A stretch of 64,000 bases of DNA from assembly GCA_963920705.1 (NCBI GenBank), contig OY987227.1, forward strand, positions 9,155,602 through 9,219,601, in the 5' to 3' direction. Made by a program: the position numbers and the translations under genes. This stretch comes from Odiellus spinosus (Eukaryota; Arthropoda; Arachnida; Opiliones; Phalangiidae). Of the stretch, positions 11,701 to 22,297 are shown one piece after another (positions within the stretch are counted from its first letter, which is position 1; every line of letters starts with the position of its first letter). Under the pieces are notes generated by a model, which was not told the origin of the DNA, did not search any database, and saw only the letters and a program-made list of their open reading frames with translations.

Positions 11701-13902
11701 ATGCGTCAATGCTTGTCCTGGTAAGTTACTACTATTTATCCAAGTAGTATTTTTAATCGGGTTTTTCTATCGGTTTAAAGAAAATATTCACCGATTTTTT
11801 AGGCGAAAAAGGTTCCGCCGAACCAGAACCCCATCCTCACTCCAAAGGAGAACCGGAACCCCATCCCAAAGGAGAGCCAGAGCCTCATCCGAAAGCGGAA
11901 CCCGAACCAGATAGCCTGTCTTATTGCAAAGGAGAGTTCAAACATCCCAACGGTTGCTTCGGCACCGCTTGCGTTTACATGGCCCATTGGGAATTTGTCG
12001 ATAAGTACGACGCTATCAAGTTTACCATCAGTTCCAGTAACTTTAACAAATGGACAGGCATCGGGTTCTCGAAGAACAAAGCCATGGTCGAGACTGACGC
12101 TATCCTGGGTTGGGTAGATGAGAACGGAAGACCATTTATCATGGATACGTAAGTCTTTTTCCACGTTTCTTTTAAAATAAAATATATCCATCCCCCAACC
12201 AAGAAAGTGTTATGACCTTCCATTATAGTTGGTTGCAAAGCTACTCGGCGCCCATTCTGGACACGGCCCAAAACATTGTAAATCGTACCGGTAAAAAGGA
12301 GGACGGTATCACGACCTTGTCGTTCGTTCGCAAACGCAACACCAACGACTTCACCGGAGATTTGCAATTTACCGACGCCGAATGTCTATACTTGGTTTAC
12401 CCGATTAAGGGAGGCGTTTTCAACGCCGTCAATAAGAAAATTCGAAAACACGAATCGACTCCCATGGTCTCCGAAGAGAAAATCTGCATTAGAAGTTGCC
12501 TTCCTAAAGGTAAGTTTCATTCGTAAGTTGTAAATCTTAAACATTAAGACTGAATGGATTCCATCGTAGAAGCTGTTCACGCACCAGAACCGGAACCATC
12601 TCCCGGGGTTCCCGTTTCCGAACCACCGTCGGTCGAAACAACGCCATCGATCAGACGTTACACTACGATTCCGACCAAAACGAGACCAGCTCCGACTACG
12701 ACCACGACGACCGTTCTTCCTCTTTTACCCGAAGCCGAGTTCCAAGTCAGGTTAAAGTTGGCCAAAGTCAAGGAATCGTCCGAAACGCCCAGAGATTACC
12801 AGAAGATCAGGAAAAAGCTAGCCGAAGACGTCAACGCAGCTCTTAGTCAATTAGAAGGATACAAGGGCATAAGGGGTATAGAATTGACTAGGCCCGCCAA
12901 AGATCCCAATACGGTCTTCGCCAACATCAACATTGTCATGATCGAATCGGACATTCCGGTAAAAGATGCTCGCGAACTCGATCTTGCCAATCAACAAATG
13001 GAAACTCTAATCAAGGACACGCTCAATGATACCGTGGGATCCGGAAAAATCGGAAACATTCAAGTAGATCCCGGATATCTTGTCGTTTCGTCCATTTCCG
13101 GAAACGAAGGACTTTCGAACGAAATACCCATCGATGATGGTAAGTTAAAATTTTAAACGCGTATAGATAATTGACGCCTCTTTTCATTGGTTGTTAACCT
13201 TTTAGAAGTAAAAGTCTCTGGATTAACGGATGAACAAATAAAAATTTACATTATAATTGGAGGAGTTTGCGCCCTGGGTTTGTTAGTTTTAATTCAAGCC
13301 AGCTGCATGTTACATCGGGACCGCGCCATTCGCAAAAACGTCGTTAAAAACGTAAGTTGTCTAGGACAATACTTTATAAATTTTCTAAGTTTTTGTAATG
13401 CTAAATGTTTCAGGAGAAATTAATTGCCAATTCTCACTGGAAAGACTATTCTGCGACAGCCAGTAGCAACTATAGCTACGAAAACTTCGCCATGAGGGAC
13501 GAGGAAGGTAAACCGAGTAAACACTCGGTTAGTTCCGTTCCAAACGGTAACGGCTCTGCCAAAGCCGTATCAAACGGAGCCGCGGAACCCGGAAACCATA
13601 CGAATGGAAAAAGCAACGGTCACAAGGGGCACCATCATCATGGTCGCCCCATGCCTCCCTTAAACGGATATCCTCCTAGCGCCACTTTCGAAAGAGGGTC
13701 CAAGAGAAGTGACGGAATGTCAAATTTTTCGGGTTATTCTAACGCGTATGCCACCCACGATAGGTCAGCTCGCGCCGGTAGGAAACCCGAGTTGGAACTA
13801 ACGCCGGATTTTTATTTCATGCCTCACCAACGACGTTATTCCGGCGAAGTTGTTAGAGTTTATGTCGATTACAACAACCCTGAGTTCGCTAATAACAAAT
13901 AA
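2742..13902 (+). CDS. LPMO-like/EGF/DOMON x3/SEA-like single-pass membrane protein (5' partial)
   Basis: Exons with mutually consistent phases: 2742-2842, 7689-7822, 8319-8417, 8522-8644, 8949-9040, 9114-10605, 10736-10939, 11018-11214, 11304-11365, 11446-11720, 11803-12148, 12229-12509, 12570-13139, 13206-13351, 13414-13902. They give 1536 visible residues ending in TAA, with AATAAA at 13919. Residues 1-78 resemble the C-terminal part of an LPMO_10/chitin-binding type-4 domain (CKECTLRL then [10 protein letters not shown]). EGF-like modules are at about 79-111 and 111-152. DOMON 1 starts near 153 (LTLYWKI, ALGWRP), is interrupted by a Glu-Pro-rich stretch (about 249-584), and resumes near 616 ([24 protein letters not shown]). 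DOMON 2 is about 749-927 and DOMON 3 about 955-1136. A Pro/Thr linker and SEA-like region follow (about 1136-1326), then a membrane helix (about 1338-1361) and a Ser/Asn/His-rich tail. Inferred role: an extracellular redox or carbohydrate-binding receptor. The signal peptide and any copper-binding N-terminal histidine are not visible. Confidence 0.85.
4579..4607. mobile_element. Family A ends-only remnant (29 bp, TSD AAAACAT)
   Basis: A 13-base left end (CAGAAGCCGATGA) is joined through one G to a 15-base right end (TTTCATCGGCTTCTG). It is flanked by AAAACAT at 4572-4578 and 4608-4614, the 7-bp duplication typical of family A. All internal sequence (about 300 bp in other copies) is missing, yet both extreme ends and the duplication are perfect. 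Confidence 0.88.
6097..6501. mobile_element. Family D palindromic MITE, copy 1 (TTAA target)
   Basis: The termini are AGGGAGAATGCAACC on the left and a diverged reverse complement on the right (GGTTGAATTCTCCCT), bracketed by TTAA at 6093-6096 and 6502-6505. The two arms are complementary over most of the 405 bp. Matching blocks include GCTTAGCGGGATTCATGGAG near 6231 and its complement near 6345. TTAA targets are typical of piggyBac- and Kolobok-type transposases. No coding capacity. Confidence 0.9.
9307..10314 (+). repeat. Glu-Pro coding repeat with 39-bp units
   Basis: Inside the 1492-bp exon, an irregular EPEPTSEP-type region grades into a regular 13-residue, 39-bp repeat (pattern [13 protein letters not shown]). 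Eight near-identical units carrying TGEPHHP lie at roughly 9945-10260. Repeats at the 3' end are nearly identical in DNA, while those at the 5' end vary at synonymous sites. This suggests recent expansion at the 3' side. The reading frame is preserved throughout. Confidence 0.95.
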
Positions 13903-15778
13903 GAAACCGTCAAACCGAAATAAACGTAGCTTTGGTACTGGTACGTATTATAAAAACACGATATAAATACTTAAAACGCGAATCAAATGATTAATTACTT
14001 GGCCATCAAATCGACATTAGAACTAATTACATTTACTTTTCTATCAACTTCGGTCTATTTGTGACTGATACATAGTCTTACAAGTGTTATCCCTATTATC
14101 GCCATATCGAAAAAGTGAGGGGTTGAGTTTAAGCTTGGCTACATACAGGATATAAACACTTAGCAGACGACAAAAGCTTGACTGCATGGTTTCGTTCGCG
14201 AATAGAAACAATAATAATATCAGACCATAGCAGACGATGTTAAGGTTCTAATGTAAATGTTTAGGCGGTTTCAATACTTGCCGAAATGCTCAATTTTTAT
14301 TAGGCAATTTAGTATTTAAAAATATTTTTCGACTGTTAAGCCTTTTTCCGAATATAACGTGAAAATTGGTACCGAAACTGAACACGTGTAGGTGAGGAAT
14401 TCGAAAACCGCGCCCTTTTAATAGGAGGACGTAAGTGCGTGTACATGATTGTGTGTAGGACGTTTTTTATTAATACTTGTAATGGGGGGGGGATTTCTTT
14501 TTCCCCGATTGTATTGTACTTAGCTTTTTAGGAAATTTGGGTTTGATAATTTGTAAAAGAAAAGATATTGTATATAAAACCATTTCAACAATTTTATACC
14601 CCCTACCCCTGCGTTTAACAACCCTTATTATGTGCCATCAAATTAATTATCAGCCAATTTTATGATTTAGGAAAAAGTAAAATACAAAACTACTACCGAG
14701 TTTTAGATTTGGTTACTTAACCCCTTTTGTGTTTTAATTAATAATCCTTTTATTATTTTTGGGTGTTTTACTACCGTAAACGGGTATTAAAACAAAAGTC
14801 ATATAATTTCTAGCCCCACCCCTTCTAATTTCTTTTTGTTTGTAAAATGTAAATAGCCATGTATTATGTCATTTATCTAGTTTTTCCTACAAATAATTCT
14901 AATATTCAATTGTTATTTTCCCAATTACTAAATTAGTAGTAATGCTTGATAATTAAGATATCAAAGGGAAGGACAATGTTAAAAACAATTCCTCAAAAAA
15001 TAAGCCTTGGCTAAACTCGCATAATCAAGGCCAAGGGTAAATAATATTATCAGATATTACTGTCAGTTTAGATTAATGCTCATCCGTGAGTTTATCTTCG
15101 TCGATTGACGACTGACAGTTACTGACTTTTCTCTTTTGCTAAATAACACTTAAGAAATAGGGTTATTTTGAGAATTTGGACAGAATTGATATAAAACTAA
15201 AACTAGAGTGAGGAATCAGGAATGTGATCTTAGAATTTGGAAGAACATCCAGCTACCAAAAATATGACGTCATGTTATAAGCTATAGGTGGCGCTACTGG
15301 AACTAAAATCTAAATGGCTTATAGTCAAGGCTTAAAATTATAACGAAATTCGTTATAAACGATATCCTAATATGTAATAAAGTAATCCAAGACATTGGCG
15401 AGGATAAATTTTGTTAATAAAATTAAGACAATATATTTGATATCAATTTTATTCTTTATTGTAACAAAAGAAAAATCTTTTGTTTCGAAGGGTGTTTAGT
15501 GAGTTTTTTGTGCACCAAGGGGAATCATTGTATTACAATATACACGACAACTGTATAAAAAGAATTAAGGGAAAAAATGTTACAATTTTCCCTGTAGACC
15601 TAATCTAAAGTAAAAAAAAAAAAAAAAAAAAATCCTTTTTCCAATTTTTTTGGTTTTAGCCAAAAACTAAAATATGTTTATATCCTGATAATATAGATTA
15701 GTCTGATTATTGTTTTTTTAATCTCCGAATATAAGTTTTGCGTATATATTGTTTACAGTTTATTTTAATTTTTTGTAG
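13903..15778. other. Convergent intergenic region (DOMON gene / fizzy-related)
   Basis: About 1.9 kb separates two convergent stop codons. It holds the DOMON 3' UTR (AATAAA at 13919), a short run of G near 14487 and a poly-A run near 15612-15632. A small 'cagacga' inverted repeat lies at 14164-14237. On the minus strand an AATAAA (tttatt on the plus strand) at 15759-15764 serves fizzy-related. No coding sequence was recognised. Confidence 0.6.
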
Positions 15779-17750
15779 TTAGCGTATGCTGGTAAAAAGA
15801 TTGAGAGCTGATTTTGCTTCTTTTTGGGAGCGAGCTTTGCTGAAAACATTCCAGAAACGAAGAGTTTCATCCCCAGCCCCTGTTACTATGGATTCGCCAT
15901 CCGGAGACATTGCCTATAAAGGTAATTGTAAGTAATTATATTTGATCTTTAATTAGATTTATCTGTGATTTTACTAATTACCAGGTAAAGTACGCGATAA
16001 GAATGCCCTGTTAACTTGGCCACTTGAGTCAAGGATGGGTATTTCCAGACTAAAATTTGATTTTGCGAATATCCGTGAGTGCTAACTAATTCAGAAGCGT
16101 GTTTCGACCAAGCTAAGTTGCACACTTGCGACCCCGTATCGACGCACTGCATTGGTTGTCCCGTTAAAGTATTCCAGAAACGAATACATCTATCAGCGGT
16201 TCCTCCTCCACTGGCTAATAAACCGTGATGATGGGGGGACCAAGCGATAGCTTTAACGGCGGCTACGTGTTCCGTGTATGTTTGCGCGGGAGATAAATTG
16301 CTCAAATTCCAAACAAAGAGTTTGTTATCATTCCCACCAGAGGCTAAGTGTTGATTATCAGGCGACCATTTAAGTCCGCAAACCTTAAATTAGAGACAAT
16401 GTTTAACTATAACGAAGCAAAATTGATTTAGAAAATAAAATTCTCACTTCCTGCCGATGTCCGACTAATTTTCTTTCAGGTACTACGCACGGTGTTCGAA
16501 CATCTCGTTGTAAAATTAATCTATCTCGACTACCTGATGATAAAATGTCACCATTCCAAGCTAAAGCTCCGACTCGAGCAGAGTGTCCTTCTAAAACTGA
16601 TATACTTTTGTTGACTGTTACGTCCCAAACTTGAACATATCCTTTATGGGTACCAACTGCGACTAAATGACCCTAGAAAATTTATTATTTGGGTAAGAAT
16701 CAATGGATATTTGAATTTCAATGACTATTTTTTACTCTTTCAGCCCACGAAACTGACGTCACTGAATCGCTATCGGAAGAAAGGTCACAAAGGCGTGTAA
16801 CTTGGGAGGTGCAAGCGCTCCAGAGGTAAACACACGTTCCAAGCCCAACACTCAAGACGTTTGTGGAAGACCAGTCAACTAAATTTAGGTAAAAATCGTC
16901 TTGAAGTTCAGGGGCATCCAAAACTTTGAAAGGAATTTTGGATATTTTTCTCGCAGCCTATTTATAAATAATTTTTGTTAGTTTTGAATTATTGATAGAA
17001 GATATATAATTCTTACTTTTCTCGGTGATCTTAACAACTTCTGACTTTTGCTGCTAACGGGAGATAAGGAATACGGAGAAGATGGCTCGTTGAGATTGTT
17101 ATTATGTTTAACTTGATACTGAAAAGATAATTATATTTTGCATCTATTTTAGTTTTAGACAATAACATTTTAAAACTTACGTGGAAAAGATTTCGTCCTT
17201 CCGAAGGTGAATATATTTTCTTTTCTTCACTCTGTTCCTAACAAATTTTCTTTTTAAATAACTGTATGACCAATCTCTTAAAATATTTCGGAAAAAAAGT
17301 ATTTTACTTTGGCATCCTCAATGCTGGCTCCTAAGAGTTCATTTCGTAATAAACACGAGTAAGCGACTCCGTCTTTTCCATTATCCGAACTGGCATCTTT
17401 AGCTTTCTTAGTTTGAAGGGAAGTTTTGGCATTGTCCTACATTATTAACAATTTAGTTTAGGGATGCTATTATCACCATCAGAATTAAAATACCTGGATC
17501 ATGGAGAAATTGACCTGCCAATTAGCACCCGCTCTACTAGGTATAAAGCGATCCCCATATTTTTCTTTATTTGGCGAACTAACGGGTGTTACGGGGTGAA
17601 GTAGAGATTCTTGCTAAAATGCAGTAAAGACGTTAGTAATATTCATAATAACAAAATTTTCCTCGTCACACGTACCAAAGATGTTTGAGGAGGAGTCAAC
17701 TGCCCATTTTGCTGCCTTAAGAGTCTCTTTTCATATTCTTGATTTATCAT
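15779..17750 (-). CDS. fzr: Fizzy-related / Cdh1 (FZR1), APC/C co-activator
   Basis: WD40 adaptor that activates the anaphase-promoting complex in late mitosis and G1. Exons in reading order: 17750-17676, 17613-17494, 17436-17308, 17237-17181, 17118-17017, 16957-16736, 16672-16448, 16383-15982, 15913-15779. They give 488 residues, close to human FZR1. The start is MINQEYEKRLLRQ. A C-box (GDRFIPSR, near residue 40) binds the APC/C. The conserved KISKIPFKVLDAPELQDDFY block precedes the beta-propeller, and the last residues are SIR, the Ile-Arg tail that docks on APC3. Every exon length is a multiple of three, so all eight introns are phase 0. Compared with Cdc20, the DAPELQDDFYLNLVDWS block and N-terminus fit Cdh1. 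The gene is convergent with the DOMON gene. Confidence 0.97.
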
Positions 17751-18343
17751 AATTTTACCAATTTAATTACTGCTTGGAAAAACGATACCCATTTAGTTTG
17801 ACTAACTAAAAATGTAATTTGTAACAACTAAAATATACAGGAAATAATGCGAGCCTAGCATTTTTTACATTGATAACCAATTTCCTTTTGCCTAGAGCCC
17901 TAGATTGATCATTGAGCCAATAATATTGCTTCACACTTAGGCTTATCGTTGCTCTATTTTATTCAATGTTATCTTTCATGGAAAACTTACCACATGTGGT
18001 AGATAATTTTGAATTTCTTGAAAAAACCGTTAACTAAGTCCTATAGTTAAAATTTAAACAAACAATCTTGAAGACACCTCCCAAATAATGAAGCAACAAA
18101 AGTTTACGTAGGACTTTTGTCTTTATTAACCCTAAAATATTTTGAAAACATAAACCAATAATTTAATTCTCTTCTCTGATTGGTTGGCCTGGATTTTTAC
18201 GTCATCGGTTCAAGGACCACGACCACATAGATAGTAATAGATGCTTTATAAGTCTGTCAGATTTCTATGGGTAACTGCGTGCTTTTTTTCTCCAAGTTAA
18301 TTTGGAAAACTTTTAAAGTGATGCTATAAACATTTTGGCAGTG
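17751..18343. other. Upstream region of fizzy-related
   Basis: This is the presumed promoter and 5' UTR of fizzy-related (transcribed leftward). A GATTGG (CCAAT box on the minus strand) lies near 18178. The poly-T end of the LINE begins at 18344. No coding sequence was seen. Confidence 0.45.
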
Positions 18344-20717
18344 TTTTTTTTTTTTTTTTTTTCTCCGGATTGTTGACGAGCTAGGGCTAATAGCCTTACA
18401 GCTCCAGTTAGAGGTAAATAGTTATAATTTGAAATAGGCACGTAGTTTAGCCTTAAAGCACTTGGTGAACAGCACGGACCGCGACAATGTCATTCGGAAG
18501 AGAATTCCAGAGAGGGATTACGCGACGAAAGAAAGAATACTTGAGGGGGTCTTTGCGCGAGAATTGGTGCGAGAGTTTTAGAGAGTGACCTCTAGTCGCG
18601 TTACTTGGGGGGACGCGTGTGAAATAGTTTTGAGAGGGATCACTGAGTGACTTGAATAGTGTGACTAAGTCAAAGTAGGAGCGCCTTAACGAGAGAGGAG
18701 TCCAGTTGAGCTTGTCGAAGCGTTGTTCGCGAGGGAGGTGTCGTAGAGAATGAGGGATACGAGAGGCACGACCCTGAACATTATCCAAAAGTTTTAAGTC
18801 TTGGATCGAATGGGGGTTCCATATTTGACTCCCGAATTCGAGGATGGGTCGTACGTAGCACTTATAAAGACGGGAGAGAAGCGGGGGGGTAATGCCCGGG
18901 AAGTTGCCTTTAATGGTAGCCAGGAGACCGTTGGCACGACCGCACGATTTGGAAATGTGGTTATGAAATTTTAAGTTGTGAGAGATAAAAACACCCAGAT
19001 CACGACATTCATTAACTTTTTGGATATTCTTCCCGCACAAGAAATAGGGTGAAGGGGAACTTAGGTCAGATTTTTTTGCCTGGATGGTTAGGACCAGCGA
19101 TTTTAGTTCATTAAACCGGAGGCCATTACGTAGGGACCAAGATTCGAGAGCAGTTAAATCAGTTTGTATGGCAGATATGTCGGTATAAGATTTGATGGAC
19201 CGAAATAGTTTGAGGTCGTCTGCGAAAAGTCTGAGGCTTGAAGAAAGTCCATTTGGGAGATCATTAATGTATAGGAGGAAGAGAAGGGGACCGAGAACAC
19301 TTCCTTGAGGGACGCCGCTAGAGACTGGGAGATAGGAACTTAGGGAACCTCCAACACGCACAGCTTGGGAACGATGGAGAAGATAGCCACTTATCCAAGA
19401 ATGGAGGTTTCCAGTTATACCATAGGAACGTAGCTTGGCCAATAAACGTTGGTGGGGGACAGAGTCAAATGCTTTGGCTATATCTAAGTAGATGACATCA
19501 ACGCGGGTGTTGGTGTCATAGTCATTAAGCCAGTGTCTTAGGGCGGAGAGTAGATTGCTTTCAACAGACCGATGGTTAAGAAAACCATGTTGAAAGTCGC
19601 TGAGGAAGGGATGGACGTGCAAGAGAATGTTGGTACGTATGCATTTTTCCAGCACTTTGCAAATCGCGGAGGTAAGACTTATGGGACGATAGTTGGAAGG
19701 GTCTGATTTTTTACCCTTGCCTTTGTAAATCGGAGTTACATGAGCAATACACCAGTCACGGGGGAGGATGCCTTCCCGAAGCGAGGCAGCGAAAATAGCC
19801 TGGAGGGGGGACGCAAGGGAAATAGCACAGTTTTTGAGAAGTCTGTTAGGTAGGCCATCCGGACCAGAGGCACTCTTGGTATCAAGGGTCTGAAGTGTAG
19901 ACCGGATTTCTTGTGTAGTGGGGATGTAGTCAGGCATAGACGGCGCGAGTAGAGGTGGTAAATCACTGAGGATAGGAGGATCGGTATTAAAGTTTTTAAC
20001 CAGAGTTGCGTTAAAGTGGTTAGCCATATCAAATTCGTTGTCAGTTACGGCACCATTGGCTAGTTTAATATTGAGACGCGCAGGAGGCGTACGTAACTGT
20101 TTGCGAATGAACCGGTAGAATGAGCGCGGGTTAGTCTTCACGTGTTTTAGTTTGCGATTATGAGAGGCAATTTTTGCCTTGGAAACTAGGGTTTTTACTA
20201 GGGCGCATGAGGCACGATAGAGAGGTTGAAGACGGTTATAAGAGGTCTGGTCCCCAGAGTGAGAGGCGCGTTGAAGCTTTTTCCATAGGCGCTCCTTTTT
20301 TCGTATTGTCCGCTTCGTAGATTGGGGGATCCAAGTTCGGTTAGAGGGGGTTTTTGAGTGGTCATAAAGGGGGATAGATTTATCAATAGCATCATATAGT
20401 AGCTGTTTGAAGAGGTCCCAGGCCTCTGTAACTGGAAGAACCAAAAGAGGAGACCAATCAGTAGCAGCCAGAAGGGCGTTTAGAGTTACATAGTCCCCGC
20501 GGGAGTAGTCGTAGTCATGTGCGAAATATTTACGTTCACTACAGGCACTTGTTTGGGGATAGGCAATACTAATAATGGCATGATCACTGGTACCGAGGGG
20601 TGGGAGGGGTTCTAAGGCAGGTTGTATGGTGGGGTGGGTAAGAACTAGATCTAGAGTGTTGGAACTGATTAGGCTTGATTGAGAATAACGTGTTTTATAG
20701 ATAGACTTTAATAAAAA
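18344..20717 (-). mobile_element. 5'-truncated non-LTR (LINE) retrotransposon
   Basis: The unit runs on the minus strand. Its 3' end is a 19-base poly-A tail (poly-T on the plus strand, 18344-18362), followed upstream by about 90 bp of 3' UTR and a long open frame ending at 18453. Homology stops near 20700 within the C-terminal part of an endonuclease domain. This is the usual 5' truncation of target-primed reverse transcription. No target-site duplication could be identified. Confidence 0.9.
18453..20717 (-). CDS. Endonuclease fragment plus reverse transcriptase of a LINE
   Basis: An uninterrupted frame of about 750 codons. The first part ends an APE-type endonuclease (NTLDLVLTHP and PLGTSDHAIISI). 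It is followed by a reverse transcriptase with YRPISLTS, LDIAKAFDSVPHQRL, SSGVPQGSVLGPLLFLLYIN and the catalytic FADD (19215-19226). The C-terminus has FFRRVIPLWNSLPNDI, a motif seen in CR1/L2/Jockey-like elements. The absence of stops or frameshifts suggests recent insertion. The true start codon and first ORF are missing, so this copy cannot be autonomous. The exact clade is uncertain. Confidence 0.93.
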   Translation of the reverse strand, partial: FLLKSIYKTRYSQSSLISSNTLDLVLTHPTIQPALEPLPPLGTSDHAIISIAYPQTSACSERKYFAHDYDYSRGDYVTLNALLAATDWSPLLVLPVTEAWDLFKQLLYDAIDKSIPLYDHSKTPSNRTWIPQSTKRTIRKKERLWKKLQRASHSGDQTSYNRLQPLYRASCALVKTLVSKAKIASHNRKLKHVKTNPRSFYRFIRKQLRTPPARLNIKLANGAVTDNEFDMANHFNATLVKNFNTDPPILSDLPPLLAPSMPDYIPTTQEIRSTLQTLDTKSASGPDGLPNRLLKNCAISLASPLQAIFAASLREGILPRDWCIAHVTPIYKGKGKKSDPSNYRPISLTSAICKVLEKCIRTNILLHVHPFLSDFQHGFLNHRSVESNLLSALRHWLNDYDTNTRVDVIYLDIAKAFDSVPHQRLLAKLRSYGITGNLHSWISGYLLHRSQAVRVGGSLSSYLPVSSGVPQGSVLGPLLFLLYINDLPNGLSSSLRLFADDLKLFRSIKSYTDISAIQTDLTALESWSLRNGLRFNELKSLVLTIQAKKSDLSSPSPYFLCGKNIQKVNECRDLGVFISHNLKFHNHISKSCGRANGLLATIKGNFPGITPPLLSRLYKCYVRPILEFGSQIWNPHSIQDLKLLDNVQGRASRIPHSLRHLPREQRFDKLNWTPLSLRRSYFDLVTLFKSLSDPSQNYFTRVPPSNATRGHSLKLSHQFSRKDPLKYSFFRRVIPLWNSLPNDIVAVRAVHQVL

Positions 20718-21042
20718 TTAAATTTAGGTTGACGCCTTTTTTTAGCTACACCTACCCCTAAGATGAAAAACAAACAGTCACGTATGATTACTTGATATAC
20801 GCTAAAAATTTCCAATTTTGAAAACTTTAATAAGCTAAGGAAACTTGAAACCCCATTGACTTTAGGCTTTTACAACCGTAAGAGGTGTAGCTATTTATAT
20901 GCTTGACAGTCTTGTTTCTATTAGCGACCGAAACCAGTCTAGGGTTGGCTTATGGAAAAGTATGTTGGTCCGCTTTTTTTAAAAACAAATTTAATTTTGA
21001 ACAATTTTATTGGGAAAAATACATATTTAAATTTTTAAACAT
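20718..21042. other. Spacer between LINE and EBP2 3' end
   Basis: About 325 bp of AT-rich sequence covers the EBP2 3' UTR and downstream flank on the minus strand. An open frame at 20903-21100 on the plus strand has no recognisable features. Nothing else seen. Confidence 0.4.
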
Positions 21043-22297
21043 TTATCTCCTTCTACGATTACTCATTTTTTGTCTTCTGCCTTTTCCAGGTCGATTCTGA
21101 AGTGAAACATTAAATTAATATTTATAATTAAGTGAATCACGGAAAAATATGTAAAGCTTACTTTAGAAGGGCCATTTCCTTTTGATTTTCCTTTCCTAAA
21201 GTTTGAAACATCAGCGGCACTCTCTGCTGTGTTAAATTTGGTTCTCTTTTTAGGGCCTCCATAACCGTATTTGGTGACTTTATGATCTTTCTTAATGTTG
21301 GCTTTACTGTAGGTAAAAATTCTAATAAGAACCTCTAATTCCAAATGATATGAAATTTTAGAGTTTAAATAGTAACTGTAATATTAACTTGTTTTTATTC
21401 ATATTTTCCACTTTTCTTTTGGTTCCTTTGGTATTTTTGTTTCCGTCAGCAAAATCTAATGAATCTTGTTGTCCTAAAATTTAAATTTGTGAATCAATTA
21501 TTTAAACTTGAGAACCCTACTATCAACTTTAATACCTTTCTTATATTTTTTGACAGATTCCATCATCTGTTTCTTTTCCTTCTGTCTCTGGCTCATGACT
21601 TCTCGTTGAATCTGTTTCCCGTATTTCTTTAACTCTCGTAGTTTTTTGGCTTTTTCAGATCGTTCAAGACCTTTTTCTTTACTCAATAATTTTTCTCGTA
21701 TTTTTTGCATATGTTCATCTGATTTGGCCATCTGAGCGAAGTAATCTTCGGGCCTCTTTGTTGGAATTCCAAGCTTATGCAGTTTAGGAATCCCCAGAAG
21801 AACAGCGGATTGCGCTTGACGATAAAACATCATTTCTCTTTTGAAGTCGTTATGGACATCGTCACCTTCGTTGATTGTTTTTCCTTTCTTGGATATTTTT
21901 ACGTCTAGATCTCCTAGTTCAGCGCTATGTAAAGCAGTGGGGGCTGGTCTGTTTGTTAAATCAAGCCGTTCAGGCCACTCGAGTGTTGTTTTAAAATGTT
22001 GCAATTTTAGCTTCATTCCATCCTAGTAAGTAACTAATTAGTTTTAAAGATTTCGTAGAGGCTACCTAGCTTCAAACGTACCACATCATTTATATGATCC
22101 TTTTTAAGCATCGGCACCATAACGTGCGTTCCAGGTGTAAGATCTCCTCTAGCAAATGCATTTTGTAGCTATAAAAGTTAGTTAGGCTTAGCGTAAAGTA
22201 TAATTATAAATCAAAAATATTATTTTATTACTTCTACGTCGCTGTCGGAATCAACGTCTGATCCGAGTTCCACGTCTGAATTCTCACTTTCAGTCAT
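21043..22297 (-). CDS. EBP2: EBP2 / EBNA1BP2, 60S ribosome biogenesis factor
   Basis: Nucleolar protein needed for 27S pre-rRNA processing. Exons in reading order: 22297-22232, 22168-22082, 22022-21536, 21473-21389, 21306-21162, 21096-21043. They give 307 residues, against 306 in human. Visible hallmarks are an acidic N-terminus (SENSDVELGSDVDSDSD), LQNAFARGDLTPG, HFKTTLEWPERLDLT, FYRQAQSAVLLGIPKL, a long Lys/Arg coiled-coil stretch, KYGYGGPKKR and a basic RPGKGRRQKM tail. The splice after KKYKKG and the exon 4 donor (AACAA|gttaat) were chosen because they keep the family sequence in frame; the latter is the least certain. The gene is divergent from ORC1. Confidence 0.95.
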
